22,450 nucleotides of DNA from Apostichopus californicus (lineage: Eukaryota; Echinodermata; Holothuroidea; Aspidochirotida; Stichopodidae). The translations under genes were made by a program, and so were the position numbers. Positions 18,801 through 22,450 of the stretch are shown here, piece after piece. The first letter of the stretch is position 1. The number at the start of each line of letters is the position of its first letter. The notes under the pieces were generated by a model. That model was not told the origin of the DNA. It did no database searches and saw nothing but the letters and a program-made list of their open reading frames with translations. The stretch spans positions 1 to 22,450 of the forward strand of contig JAIPMN010017252.1 in the NCBI GenBank assembly GCA_020650975.1. The letters are read 5' to 3'.

Positions 18801-21800
18801 TATCATTAACACTGTTGATTGTGTACGTTTTGACCAAATTGTTCGTAACCTTGGTGTTCATTTTGACAATACCATGTCTTTTTGGCATCAAATCTGTTCA
18901 CTTAAATCCAGATGCTTGCAGAATCTAAGAAATATTTCTAAAATGCGGTTTTATCTTACTAAGTCTGAGTTAAGCGCTATTGTCCAATCCATGGTTATTT
19001 CGCATATTGATTATTGTAACTCACTGTATTTTGGTATCAACCAACATTTACATAATCAACTCCAATCTGTTCAAAATTTTGCTGCAAGAATGATATATGG
19101 TAGAAGGAGATATGATCATGTGACTGATCTATTCCATGATCTTCATTGGCTTAAAATCAAGGAGAGGGTGTACTTTAAAATAATATTGACTGTTTTTAAG
19201 TCTGTTAGTGGACTGGGTCCTAAATATATCCATGATCTGTTGGTAACCTCTGACCGTAGCAGAAACATGTTATTAAAAGAGCCTCAAGTTAAATCTTTGT
19301 ACGGGTATCGCTCGTTTGAGAAGGCTGGACCTAAATTGTGGAATAAGCTTCCTGACAGCCTTAAAGAAGTCCAAAATGCTGCTACTTTTAAGAGGCAATT
19401 AAAACACTACCTATTTATCAATGGTCCTGATTTCAGCCAGAATCTCGACCAGGTTTAACTTTTGTATCGTTACTTTGAGATTTATTTAGTTGTTTTCCAC
19501 CCAGCAGTGCACACAGTTTTCTGTAGTTGTCGTGCTTATAAGCCTTTATTATTATTATGATTTCATGAACCCTAAATGATGTGTTTGCTTGCTGGTATGG
19601 TGTCATACCTGGCATTGTTGGTGGCCTGGCCTTGATAAGCTCTGCTTCTGCCAGGTCTCCCTCACTTCACATCATTTGTATATATCAATTGTTTAATTCC
19701 TATGAAATGTATTTGTATTGTATATTCATATGTTATTTGTTCACTTTGTTTATGTTATGGTGAAGTGGAAATAAATAGTTTTCAACTTCAATTTCAATTA
19801 AAAGTGCAAATAGGAAGTGATTGCTACAGTAAAGCATTATGAACATTATAGTTTGTGTATGACATCGCCGAAGAGTTACTCATTAGAGCTTTTTTGATTT
19901 CATCACTCATTGAACTCTCCTTTTTGTTCAATTTTGTATAAATAATACTGCTGTTTATTTTATTACATTCTATGTTTTAATTTTTTGCATTTTTTTGTCT
20001 GGTGTTTTATTTTAGCCAAATAAACTCATTAGGGCTTTGTTGTTTTCATTGCTCATTGAACTCTCATTTTTTATTCAATATTGTATAAATATTACTGCTG
20101 TATATTTTATTACAATCTATGTTTTAATTTTTGCATTTTTTTGTCTGATGTTTTATTTTTTAGCCGTTTATCCATTTTAGTCTGGGCAATGCTTGGTCTT
20201 CATTAGACAGTTATCAACAAGCAATTCAAGAATATACCACTTCCATGAACCTCAACCCCAAGTCCAAGGAAACCTTAGATATCTTAGGGAAACTTAAATG
20301 TCATTTGAAAGCTACAGAGAACGGTGGACCTAAGTACCACGATGAAGTAAGTTCAATTTTCTTGTTTGCTAATATGATGCAATTTAAATGTTTGCAATGT
20401 TTAAAGGTTAAAGGGGAAGAGGAGACGTTGAATAGTGGAAAACAGGTTGAATCATTGTCGTAACATTTATTAGGTGTACTGTAAGAACAAGAAGATTATG
20501 TGTAACAGTAAGTTGGCCTGATGTTTCGATCCTAGCAGGATCTTCTTCAAAGGCTAAATGACAAGTAACAGTAACAGAAGGGACAAAAACACGCACAGAA
20601 TACAGACAGGTTAATGAGCATGGTGAACACAAAGAGATAGATGTAATGGGATTAGTAGACGAGGGATGGAGAGAAGAAAGAAAGAAACCAGCAGGGGAAG
20701 TGGAGGGGTAGGAGATAAAGAAGATTATGGACAGTTTTTCCGGGCAAGAGCAAAGTCTGAAAGGAAAAATTTGCTTATCTACTGTGAAAACCCTGTGGGC
20801 AGGTAAAAATAAAAAAGTTAGAGAGCCATACTTTTCGATCCTAGCCGGATCTTTTTCAGAGATATATTAAAGGGCAGATGGAGAGCTAAATTGGACAATG
20901 AGAATGAAAAGAGGAAAATTAAACTGTTAGAACAAAAAGAGGTGAGATGTTCTTTGAAATGTTCTCTTTCCTCCAAGGTGTATTGTCTGCAAGATCCCAC
21001 ATCTGTGTGTGTCTAATTATTTCACAGAAACAAAGGGTTACACTGCCTGCACCACATCTCCTAATGTCATATATTTCTAGTCTGTAGTATCAAATATTTA
21101 GGTGAGACCAAGGCTACTCTCGAGAGATGTTACCGTCAGCACTTGGAAGAACCAATCTAAGTTAGAAATGGTGGAAGATGATATATTAGTAATGTTCATT
21201 GTTTGTAAAACGTGTGAAATGCTAGTAATGATTAATATAAGACAATGGGTCTTCTGACAGACGCAGTGTCCCTTTTCATCGCATCTTGCAACTGAGCTGA
21301 CCTCTTGTCATGACATACTCTCCTCTATTCGTCAGGTCAGTGAAGAGACTGCGGACGGGGTACCTAGGCCACCTCGGAGCACGGAGGGCGGCAACGTGCA
21401 GCGCGAATCACGAACCATCTGTTACCACGTCGACGGAAAGGAACAGTGTCAGGTAGAAACTAGAACTAGGGAATTTATACCCTCTAACTCTGGTAACCAC
21501 CCATGTAATGATGAGGGAGCGTCTGGTCCTCAGGGAGACCCCAGGTGTCAGGTGAAGGTCCAAGGTCCACCCCAGGAGTCCAGTAGCCAGGGATTGGAGG
21601 GTGTACCTCCACATGTGAAGCAGAGAAAGGTGGTGAATATTGACAGTAAACAGGCTGGAAAGGTAAAGTTTGGCTTTCCTGAGAAGATGAAGAAAAAAAA
21701 GAAAAGGTTTTTATGTCGGAGTAATGCAGGTGTGCAGGATGAGGAACAGAGGGTTGTCAGGGGGAGGGGGGGGGGTGGCTTTTAGCTATTTAAGACCCTC

Positions 21801-22106
21801 TTTCCTGCTAAGACTACTTGTCGACACATCTACCTCCGATGTACGTTCTCGAGTTGTTAATAACACCAAGGGGACATCAAAATTACTATGCGTTTTGATC
21901 ATAAATGTTTATTGTTCAATACATTGTTTTAATCTCGTCACATTTTGTTGTCATACAAGTGAAAGTTCATTTAAAGAATTGATTGATTGATTTTTTACTC
22001 TCTTTAAAGAAAATAACTGTCAACCTGAAACAAATTCCTAGTTCTGGAACCATTCCCTCCAGTGCGTACGGCCCTCATATACCATCAGTGCCTGCCCCAG
22101 ATGTAG
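3751..22106 (+). CDS. TTC17: TTC17, tetratricopeptide repeat protein 17 (17 exons, 3' partial)
   Basis: Coding exons by reading: 3751-3867, 6715-6971, 8167-8278, 9165-9281, 9681-9790, 10639-10786, 11672-11811, 13187-13344, 14011-14126, 15196-15255, 15912-16120, 17035-17209, 17782-17865, 18521-18745, 20164-20346, 21336-21662, 22010-22106. All introns are GT-AG, phases agree at every junction, and the 2635 nt contain no stop. The product begins with a signal peptide followed by TTHWVVTEDG, the hallmark N-terminus of TTC17. TPR helices lie at about residues 202-334 and 602-737, separated by a long divergent linker. The vertebrate protein is about 1140 aa with a third TPR cluster, so roughly the last quarter to third lies beyond the right edge. 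Known of the family: vertebrate TTC17 binds CATIP/C2orf62 and is needed for actin polymerisation and ciliogenesis; the same role here is inference. Identity is very secure, and single exon edges are mostly secure (weakest at exons 16 and 17). Confidence 0.93.
3868..6714 (+). other. TTC17 intron 1
   Basis: 2847 bp, GTTTGC...TTCTTAG, phase 0. I found no coding sequence, RNA gene or recognised transposon. The words TACAGTA and TACTGTA recur often in the second half (near 5372, 5399, 5523, 5826, 5868 and 6227), including the palindrome ACAGTATACATACTGT at about 5827. There is no evidence for what, if anything, this does. Confidence 0.6.
6715..6971 (+). CDS. TTC17: TTC17 exon 2: N-terminal coiled-coil-like region
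   Basis: 257 nt, residues 40-125. The acceptor is a good pyrimidine tract ending TTCTTAG and the donor is AAG followed by GTGAGA (phase 2). It begins LDSAFNMKEPYSLLAVLEQE, matching the vertebrate VDSPMNLKHPHDL block. A highly charged helical stretch follows (residues ~58-80, rich in E, R and K; coiled-coil-like), then an acidic segment (ANEDDTDMEEKF). FELYVSTAISLENKGI corresponds to the family's LDLYDGTYITLESKDI. Confidence 0.95.
6972..8166 (+). other. TTC17 intron 2
   Basis: 1195 bp, phase 2. It contains a short imperfect direct repeat at about 7583-7633 (CCGACTTTGCGATCCGC then CCGACTTTGCAATCCGC) and a palindromic CAGTACTG at 7021. Otherwise nothing recognised. Confidence 0.6.
8167..8278 (+). 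CDS. TTC17: TTC17 exon 3
   Basis: 112 nt, residues 125-162, acceptor TTTTCCTGCAG, donor CAG followed by GTGAGT. It encodes NCTRVFDLPFSMHAYDHLQ, the counterpart of the vertebrate DCTKILELPYSIHAFQHL motif. The last ~40 bases of this exon and its donor are repeated four more times in the following intron (see the tandem array). This copy is the functional one: it alone keeps the frame and joins in phase to exon 4. Confidence 0.95.
8242..8975 (+). repeat. Tandem array whose unit spans the exon 3 / intron 3 junction
   Basis: Five units with periods of about 185, 166, 166 and 171 bp. Each starts with a version of the last ~37-45 bases of exon 3 (CCTGYCYTT...ATGATCATCTTCAG) followed by donor-like bases and intron sequence (GAGTTTAAAGCAGGTGGTAT, then TGCATTGATTGTTGGAATG). 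Junction equivalents fall at 8278 (functional, GTGAGT), 8463 (ATGAGT), 8629 (ATGAGT), 8795 (GCGAGT) and 8966 (GGTGAGT, the consensus shifted by one base). The last unit is partial but extends further into exon-like sequence (TTTGACCTGCC). Only the first copy is in frame and needed for the protein. Confidence 0.88.
8976..9164 (+). other. Rest of TTC17 intron 3
   Basis: AT-rich sequence up to the exon 4 acceptor. No further element. Confidence 0.5.
9165..9281 (+). CDS. TTC17: TTC17 exon 4
   Basis: 117 nt, residues 163-201, phase 0 at both ends, acceptor CTTCCAACAG, donor AAG followed by GTCAGT. It begins SVQERHNLSNHPEPELSYL, matching the vertebrate GVQERVNLSAPLLP region. LENIGHLLSKALSK aligns with IDDIGHLIHEGLQK and leads into the first TPR. 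Confidence 0.95.
9282..9680 (+). other. TTC17 intron 4
   Basis: 399 bp, phase 0, with a run of A at about 9643. A 142-codon open frame (9325-9753) crosses it into exon 5 in the wrong frame. It has no recognisable domain and is treated as chance. Confidence 0.6.
9681..9790 (+). CDS. TTC17: TTC17 exon 5: start of first TPR cluster
   Basis: 110 nt, residues 202-238. The acceptor is TACTGAATAG (fair pyrimidine tract upstream) and the donor ACA followed by GTAAGC, phase 2. It encodes NKTSWVLYDIAGYFWRIKGN followed by SKEVIECSRRALHFS. This matches the vertebrate NTSSWVLYNMASFYWR / VVECAMRALHFSS repeat, with the W, Y, A and small residues expected at TPR positions. Confidence 0.95.
9791..10638 (+). 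other. TTC17 intron 5 with G-tract and an old duplication
   Basis: 848 bp, phase 2. A run of G lies at about 10026-10037. A diverged direct duplication of about 173 bp is visible: GGTTAGAATGGTGCACTAAC near 10300 followed by CAGACTCTTCACATGTGAG, versus AATTAGAATAACGCTCCCTG near 10471 followed by CAGACTCTTTAATGTGTGAC. Both run on to a TTTTC..TTGGCCA segment. No transposon recognised. Confidence 0.45.
10639..10786 (+). CDS. TTC17: TTC17 exon 6: TPR
   Basis: 148 nt, residues 238-287, acceptor CATCACAG, donor GCC followed by GTAAGA. It encodes KDKNIALLNMANVLHRSHQS, then SSDAAILVQSAMESGEDM and VLYFMLGNVLA. This corresponds to the vertebrate NKDIALVNLANVLHRAHFS / YTLGNIYAML helices. It is two helical hairpins of the first TPR cluster. 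Confidence 0.95.
10949..11570. repeat. ~57-bp palindrome-rich satellite in intron 6
   Basis: About ten units. Each contains a version of TGTTTATATATAGTAAACA (self-complementary apart from the centre), then AGAACAGTGTTCT (self-complementary around one base), then TCTGATCAGATATAAACAG-type sequence. One unit near 11080-11150 is longer through extra AT-rich bases. Some units match units about five positions away better than their neighbours (the ATTTGAACAGT..TCTATTCTGAT form at ~11184 and ~11466), hinting at higher-order structure. The array ends about 100 bp before exon 7. Confidence 0.85.
11672..11811 (+). CDS. TTC17: TTC17 exon 7: TPR and start of linker helix
   Basis: 140 nt, residues 288-334, acceptor TTTACTTGCAG, donor CAT followed by GTAAGT (phase 2). 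It encodes EKGDYNKSAECFAQTAQRNP, a TPR hairpin with the usual terminal proline. AVLCHQKLKAALEAQH follows, matching the vertebrate AVLCQQKLEQKLEAQH. A MITE copy is inserted 7 bases after the donor junction. Confidence 0.95.
11823..12178 (+). mobile_element. MITE-like non-autonomous DNA transposon, copy B
   Basis: About 356 bp, flanked by TTAA on both sides (11819-11822 and 12179-12182), consistent with a TTAA target-site duplication. The left end AGGCATTGAAGACTCG and the right end (reverse-complemented AGGGTGTGGAGACTTG) form imperfect inverted repeats. The body matches the reverse complement of 2791-3157. There is no transposase. The insertion lies only 7 bases after the last base of exon 7, leaving the GTAAGT donor intact. 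Confidence 0.82.
12340..12672 (+). pseudogene. Decayed LINE reverse transcriptase, 5' part
   Basis: The translation shows RRWKEYFTVLFGGADKAQ (frame of 12371). After a frameshift, from 12444 comes ELEVLESEIKAAINKLK, then IPAEALKAGG, and finally WSEEWVISELIPLPKVPG. This is the classic order of a LINE RT entry region (RWKEYF, then E-x-AI-x-LK, then IPAE-x-LKAGG, then EW...IPLPK). Two in-frame stops and at least one frameshift mark it as dead. It is interrupted at about 12673 by a SINE. Confidence 0.82.
12673..12926 (-). mobile_element. tRNA-derived SINE with (ACAT)n tail, inserted in the LINE
   Basis: Read on the minus strand, the head at 12926-12861 begins GGAGTGTTAGCTCAGTGGTT. It has an A-box-like TAGCTCAGTGG and a B-box-like GGTTCGAGTCA, and closes with CACTCC pairing to GGAGTG. 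About 160 bases of non-tRNA body follow, then a tail of TACA/ACAT tetranucleotides, seen on the plus strand as TGTA repeats at 12673-12697. Both sides are LINE RT sequence that would read through without it. Flanking repeats of GTACAACG on the right (12932-12960) blur the target site. Confidence 0.75.
12861..12926 (-). other. tRNA-like SINE head (not a functional tRNA gene)
   Basis: 66 nt with 6-bp acceptor pairing (GGAGTG/CACTCC) and A- and B-box-like internal promoter motifs. The T stem does not pair well and the anticodon arm (CCTT..AAGG) has an over-long loop. It also continues directly into a SINE body and tail. I therefore call it a SINE promoter, not a tRNA. Confidence 0.7.
12945..13035 (+). 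pseudogene. Decayed LINE reverse transcriptase, continuation after the SINE
   Basis: From about 12956 the translation reads YRTISLISHASKVI, a signature LINE RT motif that normally follows the IPLPK...C segment found left of the SINE. A frameshift then gives LEIIPQR and a stop. This confirms that the SINE split one LINE copy. Confidence 0.8.
13036..13186 (+). other. End of TTC17 intron 7
   Basis: No element recognised. The intron closes with TTTTTTCGTCACTGCCCGATAG. Confidence 0.5.
13187..13344 (+). CDS. TTC17: TTC17 exon 8: Gln/Glu-rich linker helix
   Basis: 158 nt, residues 334-387, acceptor CGATAG, donor ATGG followed by GTAAAA (phase 1). It encodes SVQKALVELQDYQRKQQHFH, which parallels the vertebrate SLQRTLNELKEYQKQHDHY. 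A further charged helical stretch ends FLQEMG. It looks like an extended helix or coiled coil after the first TPR cluster. Confidence 0.93.
13345..14010 (+). other. TTC17 intron 8
   Basis: 666 bp, phase 1. It contains a T-run near 13443 and a few reiterations of TATGGGTATAGAGTAACTT (13714 and 13772). The last 40 bases before exon 9 are A-rich rather than pyrimidine-rich. No transposon recognised. Confidence 0.55.
14011..14126 (+). CDS. TTC17: TTC17 exon 9: divergent linker, recursive-splice-like start
   Basis: 116 nt, residues 387-425, donor GTG followed by GTGAGC. It encodes ENPHCEVSELGSGAQFLMC and then ESGIFGIPTDEEV, and is not recognisably conserved with vertebrates beyond its position. 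The acceptor is odd: about a dozen A residues precede CCCAG, so a pyrimidine tract is nearly absent. The exon opens with GTGAGA, itself a 5' splice-site consensus. Phase in (1) and out (0) fit exons 8 and 10 exactly, which is the main support. Confidence 0.8.
14141..14356 (+). mobile_element. Penelope-like terminal fragment, copy 1
   Basis: Homologous to the reverse complement of 20500-20719. It starts about 15 bases after the exon 9 donor. It ends in the segment TTTGAAGAAGATCCTGCAAG followed by GATCAAAACGTCAGGCC, a hairpin (GATCC..GGATC) flanked by GAAGA and (G)AAAC. That layout resembles the hammerhead-type hairpins known from Penelope-like element termini. Assignment to Penelope-like elements is inference, helped by the GIY-YIG remnant beside the other copies. 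Confidence 0.55.
14430..14765 (+). pseudogene. 3' end of a LINE (CR1/L2-like) with (ATT)n tail
   Basis: From 14575 the frame reads GSSYLWNKLPDHI, a stop, then STFKSLLKTHLFTCY. This is the C-terminal LWN-x-LP...FK-x-x-LKTHLF signature of CR1/L2-type reverse transcriptases. It is followed by the typical 3' UTR pieces GCGCCTTGAGCAGTGAC and GGCGCTATATAAGT, and an ATT repeat at ~14749-14764. One stop in the frame and the missing 5' part make it a dead, 5'-truncated copy. The exact left edge is unclear. Confidence 0.75.
14766..15195 (+). other. Rest of TTC17 intron 9
   Basis: AT-rich sequence ending in a strong pyrimidine tract before exon 10. Nothing else recognised. Confidence 0.5.
15196..15255 (+). 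CDS. TTC17: TTC17 exon 10: small linker exon
   Basis: 60 nt, residues 426-445, encoding EIEVSDTSLIQNNCLSALKG. The acceptor has a strong pyrimidine tract (TTCTTTCTTCTTCACCAG). Two overlapping donors are possible at the end. The one giving GTAAGT at 15256 yields exactly 20 codons and fits the phase of exon 11, whereas GTGTAA at 15254 would break the frame. Confidence 0.82.
15256..15911 (+). other. TTC17 intron 10
   Basis: 656 bp, phase 0, no recognised element. The short open frames on both strands at 15606-15885 have no family resemblance. Confidence 0.55.
15912..16120 (+). CDS. TTC17: TTC17 exon 11: acidic/Trp-rich linker
   Basis: 209 nt, residues 446-515, acceptor GGTTTAAAG, donor GGA followed by GTAAGT (phase 2). 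It encodes ELTCFNVSNEIPLADRLSAR and then an acidic, Trp-rich stretch (AWLQDDWPTWSYC) before a VPTRD motif. The W-P-x-x-x-x-C pattern sits where vertebrate TTC17 has WPKRADC, so it is the likely counterpart. The rest of this linker is poorly conserved. Confidence 0.9.
16121..16659 (+). other. TTC17 intron 11, 5' part
   Basis: AT-rich sequence with no recognised element before the tandem array. Confidence 0.5.
16660..17022. repeat. ~36-bp AT-rich tandem array in intron 11
   Basis: About nine units of the form CCATTTTATTTTATTATGTA followed by CCATGTTTTTTCC. At 16911-16938 the array is interrupted by TCCCGCCTCCTTGAATAG plus TTTGGCAATG. This is a decayed copy of the exon 12 acceptor and first exon bases (CTTCCTCGAATAG plus CTTGGCATTG at 17022-17044). 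The array runs right up to the functional acceptor. The repeating YHVFSPFYFIM-type translation over this stretch is an artefact of the repeat. Confidence 0.88.
17035..17209 (+). CDS. TTC17: TTC17 exon 12: linker before second TPR cluster
   Basis: 175 nt, residues 515-573, acceptor CTTCCTCGAATAG, donor ATA followed by GTGAGT. It encodes LALVLQRPFGEIADIPLG and a C-T-D-P-D segment that parallels the vertebrate TPDC region, then MDFVDGISQRALLP. The acceptor and the first dozen exon bases have a decayed copy at about 16917-16938. Confidence 0.9.
17210..17781 (+). other. TTC17 intron 12 with G-rich block
   Basis: 572 bp, phase 0. From about 17231 to 17292 the + strand is G-rich, with a 12-G run at 17263-17274 and further GGGG runs, so the transcript could form G-quadruplexes just after the exon 12 donor. 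The rest shows no element. Confidence 0.55.
17782..17865 (+). CDS. TTC17: TTC17 exon 13
   Basis: 84 nt, residues 574-601, acceptor TTCTTTTACAG, donor AAG followed by GTAAGG, phase 0 both sides. It encodes ALKPFCNAVDLRIRELGQRV and then AVAINEYK. The position matches the vertebrate IGSFLFHAINK helix that precedes the second TPR cluster. Confidence 0.9.
17911..18215. repeat. 151-bp tandem duplication in intron 13
   Basis: Two diverged copies. TAAGTTGGTGTTGGATGGTG then CCATGACATCATTGG (first) matches TAAGTTGGTGTCGAATGGTG then CCATGACATGATTGG (second). Both continue through GATGCAGTGGTAGTTGGTG and GTGTTGTACCAGGTTTGT. The GTGCCATGAC anchor at ~17930 returns 151 bases later. It begins about 45 bases after the exon 13 donor. 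Confidence 0.8.
18240..18490 (-). mobile_element. SINE-like interspersed repeat next to exon 14
   Basis: The minus-strand end reads GTAAAGCGCTTTGAGACC and then a TATAAAGCGCTACATAAA tail-like segment. The plus strand further right has CACAGGTACCCATTTAAGCC, CTGGGTGGAGAGAGTCAATT and CATCTTGCCCAGGGACACAA. These are hallmarks of a repeat widespread in marine invertebrate genomes, recognised from general familiarity only. Its right edge lies about 30 bases before the exon 14 acceptor. Orientation is inferred from the tail. Confidence 0.6.
18521..18745 (+). CDS. TTC17: TTC17 exon 14: second TPR cluster
   Basis: 225 nt, residues 602-676, acceptor TTGTCATTACAG, donor GAG followed by GTAAGC, phase 0 both sides. 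It encodes TSQWMMYNLAALYWKEMDNN, AIECLRPALVFAP, ANIPLVNAALVMM and LLRMALVVNSSE. These line up block by block with the vertebrate WLILNEAGLYWRAVGN / IACLQRALNLAP / VPLVNLANLL / LLLQALAINSSE repeats. Confidence 0.96.
18760..19560 (+). mobile_element. 5'-truncated LINE with open RT C-terminal frame
   Basis: An open frame at 18760-19458 (232 codons) carries the C-terminal part of a CR1/L2/Jockey-type LINE polyprotein. The motifs in order are RNLGVHFDNTMSFWHQI, SHIDYCNSLYFGI, LQSVQNFAARMI, LHWLKIKERVYFKI, GPKYIHDLL, YGYRSFEKAGPKLWNKLP and FKRQLKHYLF. The catalytic palm (YADD region) is missing. A short 3' UTR and a TTA repeat at ~19546-19559 close the element. It lies about 15-30 bases after the exon 14 donor. 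No frameshift or stop in the retained part suggests a young insertion. Confidence 0.85.
19561..19877 (+). other. TTC17 intron 14 between LINE and duplication
   Basis: AT-rich DNA with no recognised element. A short segment after the LINE (GTGGCCTGGCCTTGATAAGC near 19621) may be another old 3' tail, but I cannot place it. Confidence 0.4.
19878..20163 (+). repeat. 146-bp tandem duplication carrying the exon 15 acceptor
   Basis: Unit 1 (19878-20023) and unit 2 (20024-20163) share ACTCATTAGRGCTTT, CTCATTGAACTCTC, GTATAAATAWTACTGCTGTW, TTTTAATTTTTGCATTTTTT and GTCTGRTGTTTTATTTTAG. Unit 2 ends in the functional acceptor at 20162-20163. Unit 1 ends in a near-identical acceptor (TTTTATTTTAG, AG at 20014-20015), also followed by CC. 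Confidence 0.87.
20164..20346 (+). CDS. TTC17: TTC17 exon 15: second TPR cluster, end
   Basis: 183 nt, residues 677-737, acceptor TTTTATTTTTTAG, donor GAA followed by GTAAGT. It encodes PFIHFSLGNAWSSLDSYQQA, IQEYTTSMNLNPKSKE and LDILGKLKCHLKA. These match the vertebrate PLTFLSLGNAYLALKN / ALEAFRQALKL / NSLKLIRC segments. The acceptor region is one of two tandem copies (see 19878-20163). Confidence 0.95.
20500..20719 (-). mobile_element. Penelope-like terminal fragment, copy 2
   Basis: Reverse complement of the fragment at 14141-14356, with the same order of segments. It includes the hairpin TTTGAAGAAGATCCTGCTAG followed by GATCGAAACATCAGGCC. The pairing arms are GATCC and GGATC, intact here. 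It lies in intron 15, oppositely oriented to copy 1. Confidence 0.6.
20820..20870 (-). mobile_element. Second hairpin motif of the Penelope-like remnant
   Basis: On the minus strand: CTCTGAAAAAGATCCGGCTA followed by GGATCGAAAAGTATGG. This is the same CTGAAxAAGATCC-loop-GGATCGAAA layout as at 20519-20556, about 300 bases away. Two such hairpins in one terminal region recall the duplicated termini of Penelope-like elements. Confidence 0.5.
20975..21165 (+). pseudogene. GIY-YIG endonuclease remnant of a Penelope-like element
   Basis: Translation from about 20990 gives IPHLCVSNYFTETKGYTACT, then SPNVIYF and, after a stop and frameshift, CSIKYLGETKATLERCYRQH. The C...NVIY...C-x-x-x-YLGET-x-x-L-x-R-x-x-x-H arrangement is that of the GIY-YIG domain of Penelope-like retroelements. 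The frame is broken and the reverse transcriptase is absent, so it is a dead fragment. It stands on the strand opposite to the hairpins at 20500-20870, so the locus is a rearranged composite. Confidence 0.7.
21336..21662 (+). CDS. TTC17: TTC17 exon 16: low-complexity polar linker
   Basis: 327 nt, residues 738-846. The acceptor is CTATTCGTCAG and the proposed donor AAG followed by GTAAAG, phase 0 both sides. It encodes a polar, Gly/Gln/Pro-rich segment (VSEETADGVPRPPRS near its start, then RTICYHVDGKEQC). Cysteines are scattered through it, and it ends VVNIDSKQAGK. Vertebrate TTC17 also has a long, weakly conserved acidic/polar linker here. The frame runs open another ~40 codons before a stop, so a splice is required. 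An earlier donor near 21453 (CAG followed by GTAGAA) is a weaker alternative. Confidence 0.72.
21663..22009 (+). other. TTC17 intron 16
   Basis: 347 bp, phase 0. The first ~120 bases stay open in the exon 16 frame and encode a Lys- and Gly-rich tail to the stop at 21783, so intron retention would give a truncated protein. A G-rich run lies at about 21757-21775. No transposon recognised. Confidence 0.55.
22010..22106 (+). CDS. TTC17: TTC17 exon 17 (last in window)
   Basis: 97 nt, residues 847-879, acceptor CTCTCTTTAAAG, donor TAG followed by GTGAGT (phase 1). It encodes KITVNLKQIPSSGTIPSSAY and then PSVPAPDV. ITVNLKQI could correspond to the vertebrate LDLQGIRVL segment, but the similarity is thin. 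Open frame, phase match with exon 16 and good splice signals are the support. The gene continues beyond the right edge. Confidence 0.65.
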
Positions 22107-22450
22107 GTGAGTAGAACAATTAATCAGCTCACTTCAGCTTTGTTGCAGGGGAATGAGATGTAGGGACCATTTATCAGGCGCGTAGCGAGGACTGTGCCAA
22201 GGGAGGGGCGAAACTGTAGGCAAACTATCAGAGCCGTAGATACAGCATTGCAAACTATCTAAGCATAGCGCCACCATGAGTTGGCACAAAGGGTACAAGA
22301 AAATTTTGGCTGAAAATGCCTCCCAGATCGCTGGAAACGGAACTTCCCAGGCCTTATAAGTTGCATCTTAGCATTTTCTCTTTTGAAATTACTAGTGATA
22401 TCATAAAAACATACCAAAAAAAAATATGCTCAAGGGGGGGGGGTGGCGGC
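22107..22450 (+). other. TTC17 intron 17, start
   Basis: It begins GTGAGT. From about 22175 a segment GGCGCGTAGCGAGGACTG with GGGAGGGGCGAAACTG resembles the ends of interspersed repeats common in invertebrates, but I cannot assign a family. The window ends in a G-run (22434-22443). Confidence 0.4.

Noticed and set aside
21340..21345. Alternative exon 16 acceptor four-five bases downstream (CAG then TGAAGA)
   Set aside because: With the incoming phase 0 it would begin with a stop codon.

Overview
The window is eukaryotic genomic DNA dominated by one long split gene on the + strand. It has classic GT-AG introns, AT-rich non-coding DNA, and many retroelement and tandem-repeat remnants. The joined exons give a protein I recognise as TTC17 (tetratricopeptide repeat protein 17): signal peptide, then the TTHWVVTEDG block, then two TPR clusters. 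Sequence style and repeat content suggest a marine deuterostome invertebrate, most likely an echinoderm and perhaps a sea cucumber. The species is inference from repeats that look familiar, not something the sequence proves.

Layout. 1-3600 is non-coding upstream DNA with diverged direct repeats (about 600-1830), a TIR-bearing MITE copy (2791-3157) and a 35-nt perfect palindrome (3328-3362). The TTC17 start codon is at 3751, preceded by a tiny uORF. Seventeen coding exons follow (3751-22106) with consistent phases and no in-frame stop, about 878 codons in all. The gene runs off the right edge: the C-terminal third (a third TPR cluster in the vertebrate protein) is not in the window.

Introns carry most of the unusual structure. 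Intron 3 is a tandem array whose unit includes the end of exon 3 and its 5' splice site. Intron 6 holds a ~57-bp palindrome-rich satellite. Intron 7 holds a MITE with TTAA target duplication 7 bp after exon 7, then a decayed LINE reverse transcriptase split by a tRNA-derived SINE. Intron 9 holds a Penelope-like terminal fragment and a LINE 3' end. Intron 11 is a ~36-bp array that duplicates the exon 12 acceptor. Intron 13 has a 151-bp duplication and a SINE-like repeat. Intron 14 has a LINE with an open RT C-terminal frame and a 146-bp duplication of the exon 15 acceptor region. Intron 15 has Penelope-like GIY-YIG remnants.

I see no novel enzymatic or defence system. The most interesting signals are the repeated duplication of splice junctions in three introns of one gene, and an exon 9 whose first bases form a 5' splice-site consensus directly at its acceptor (recursive-splicing-like).
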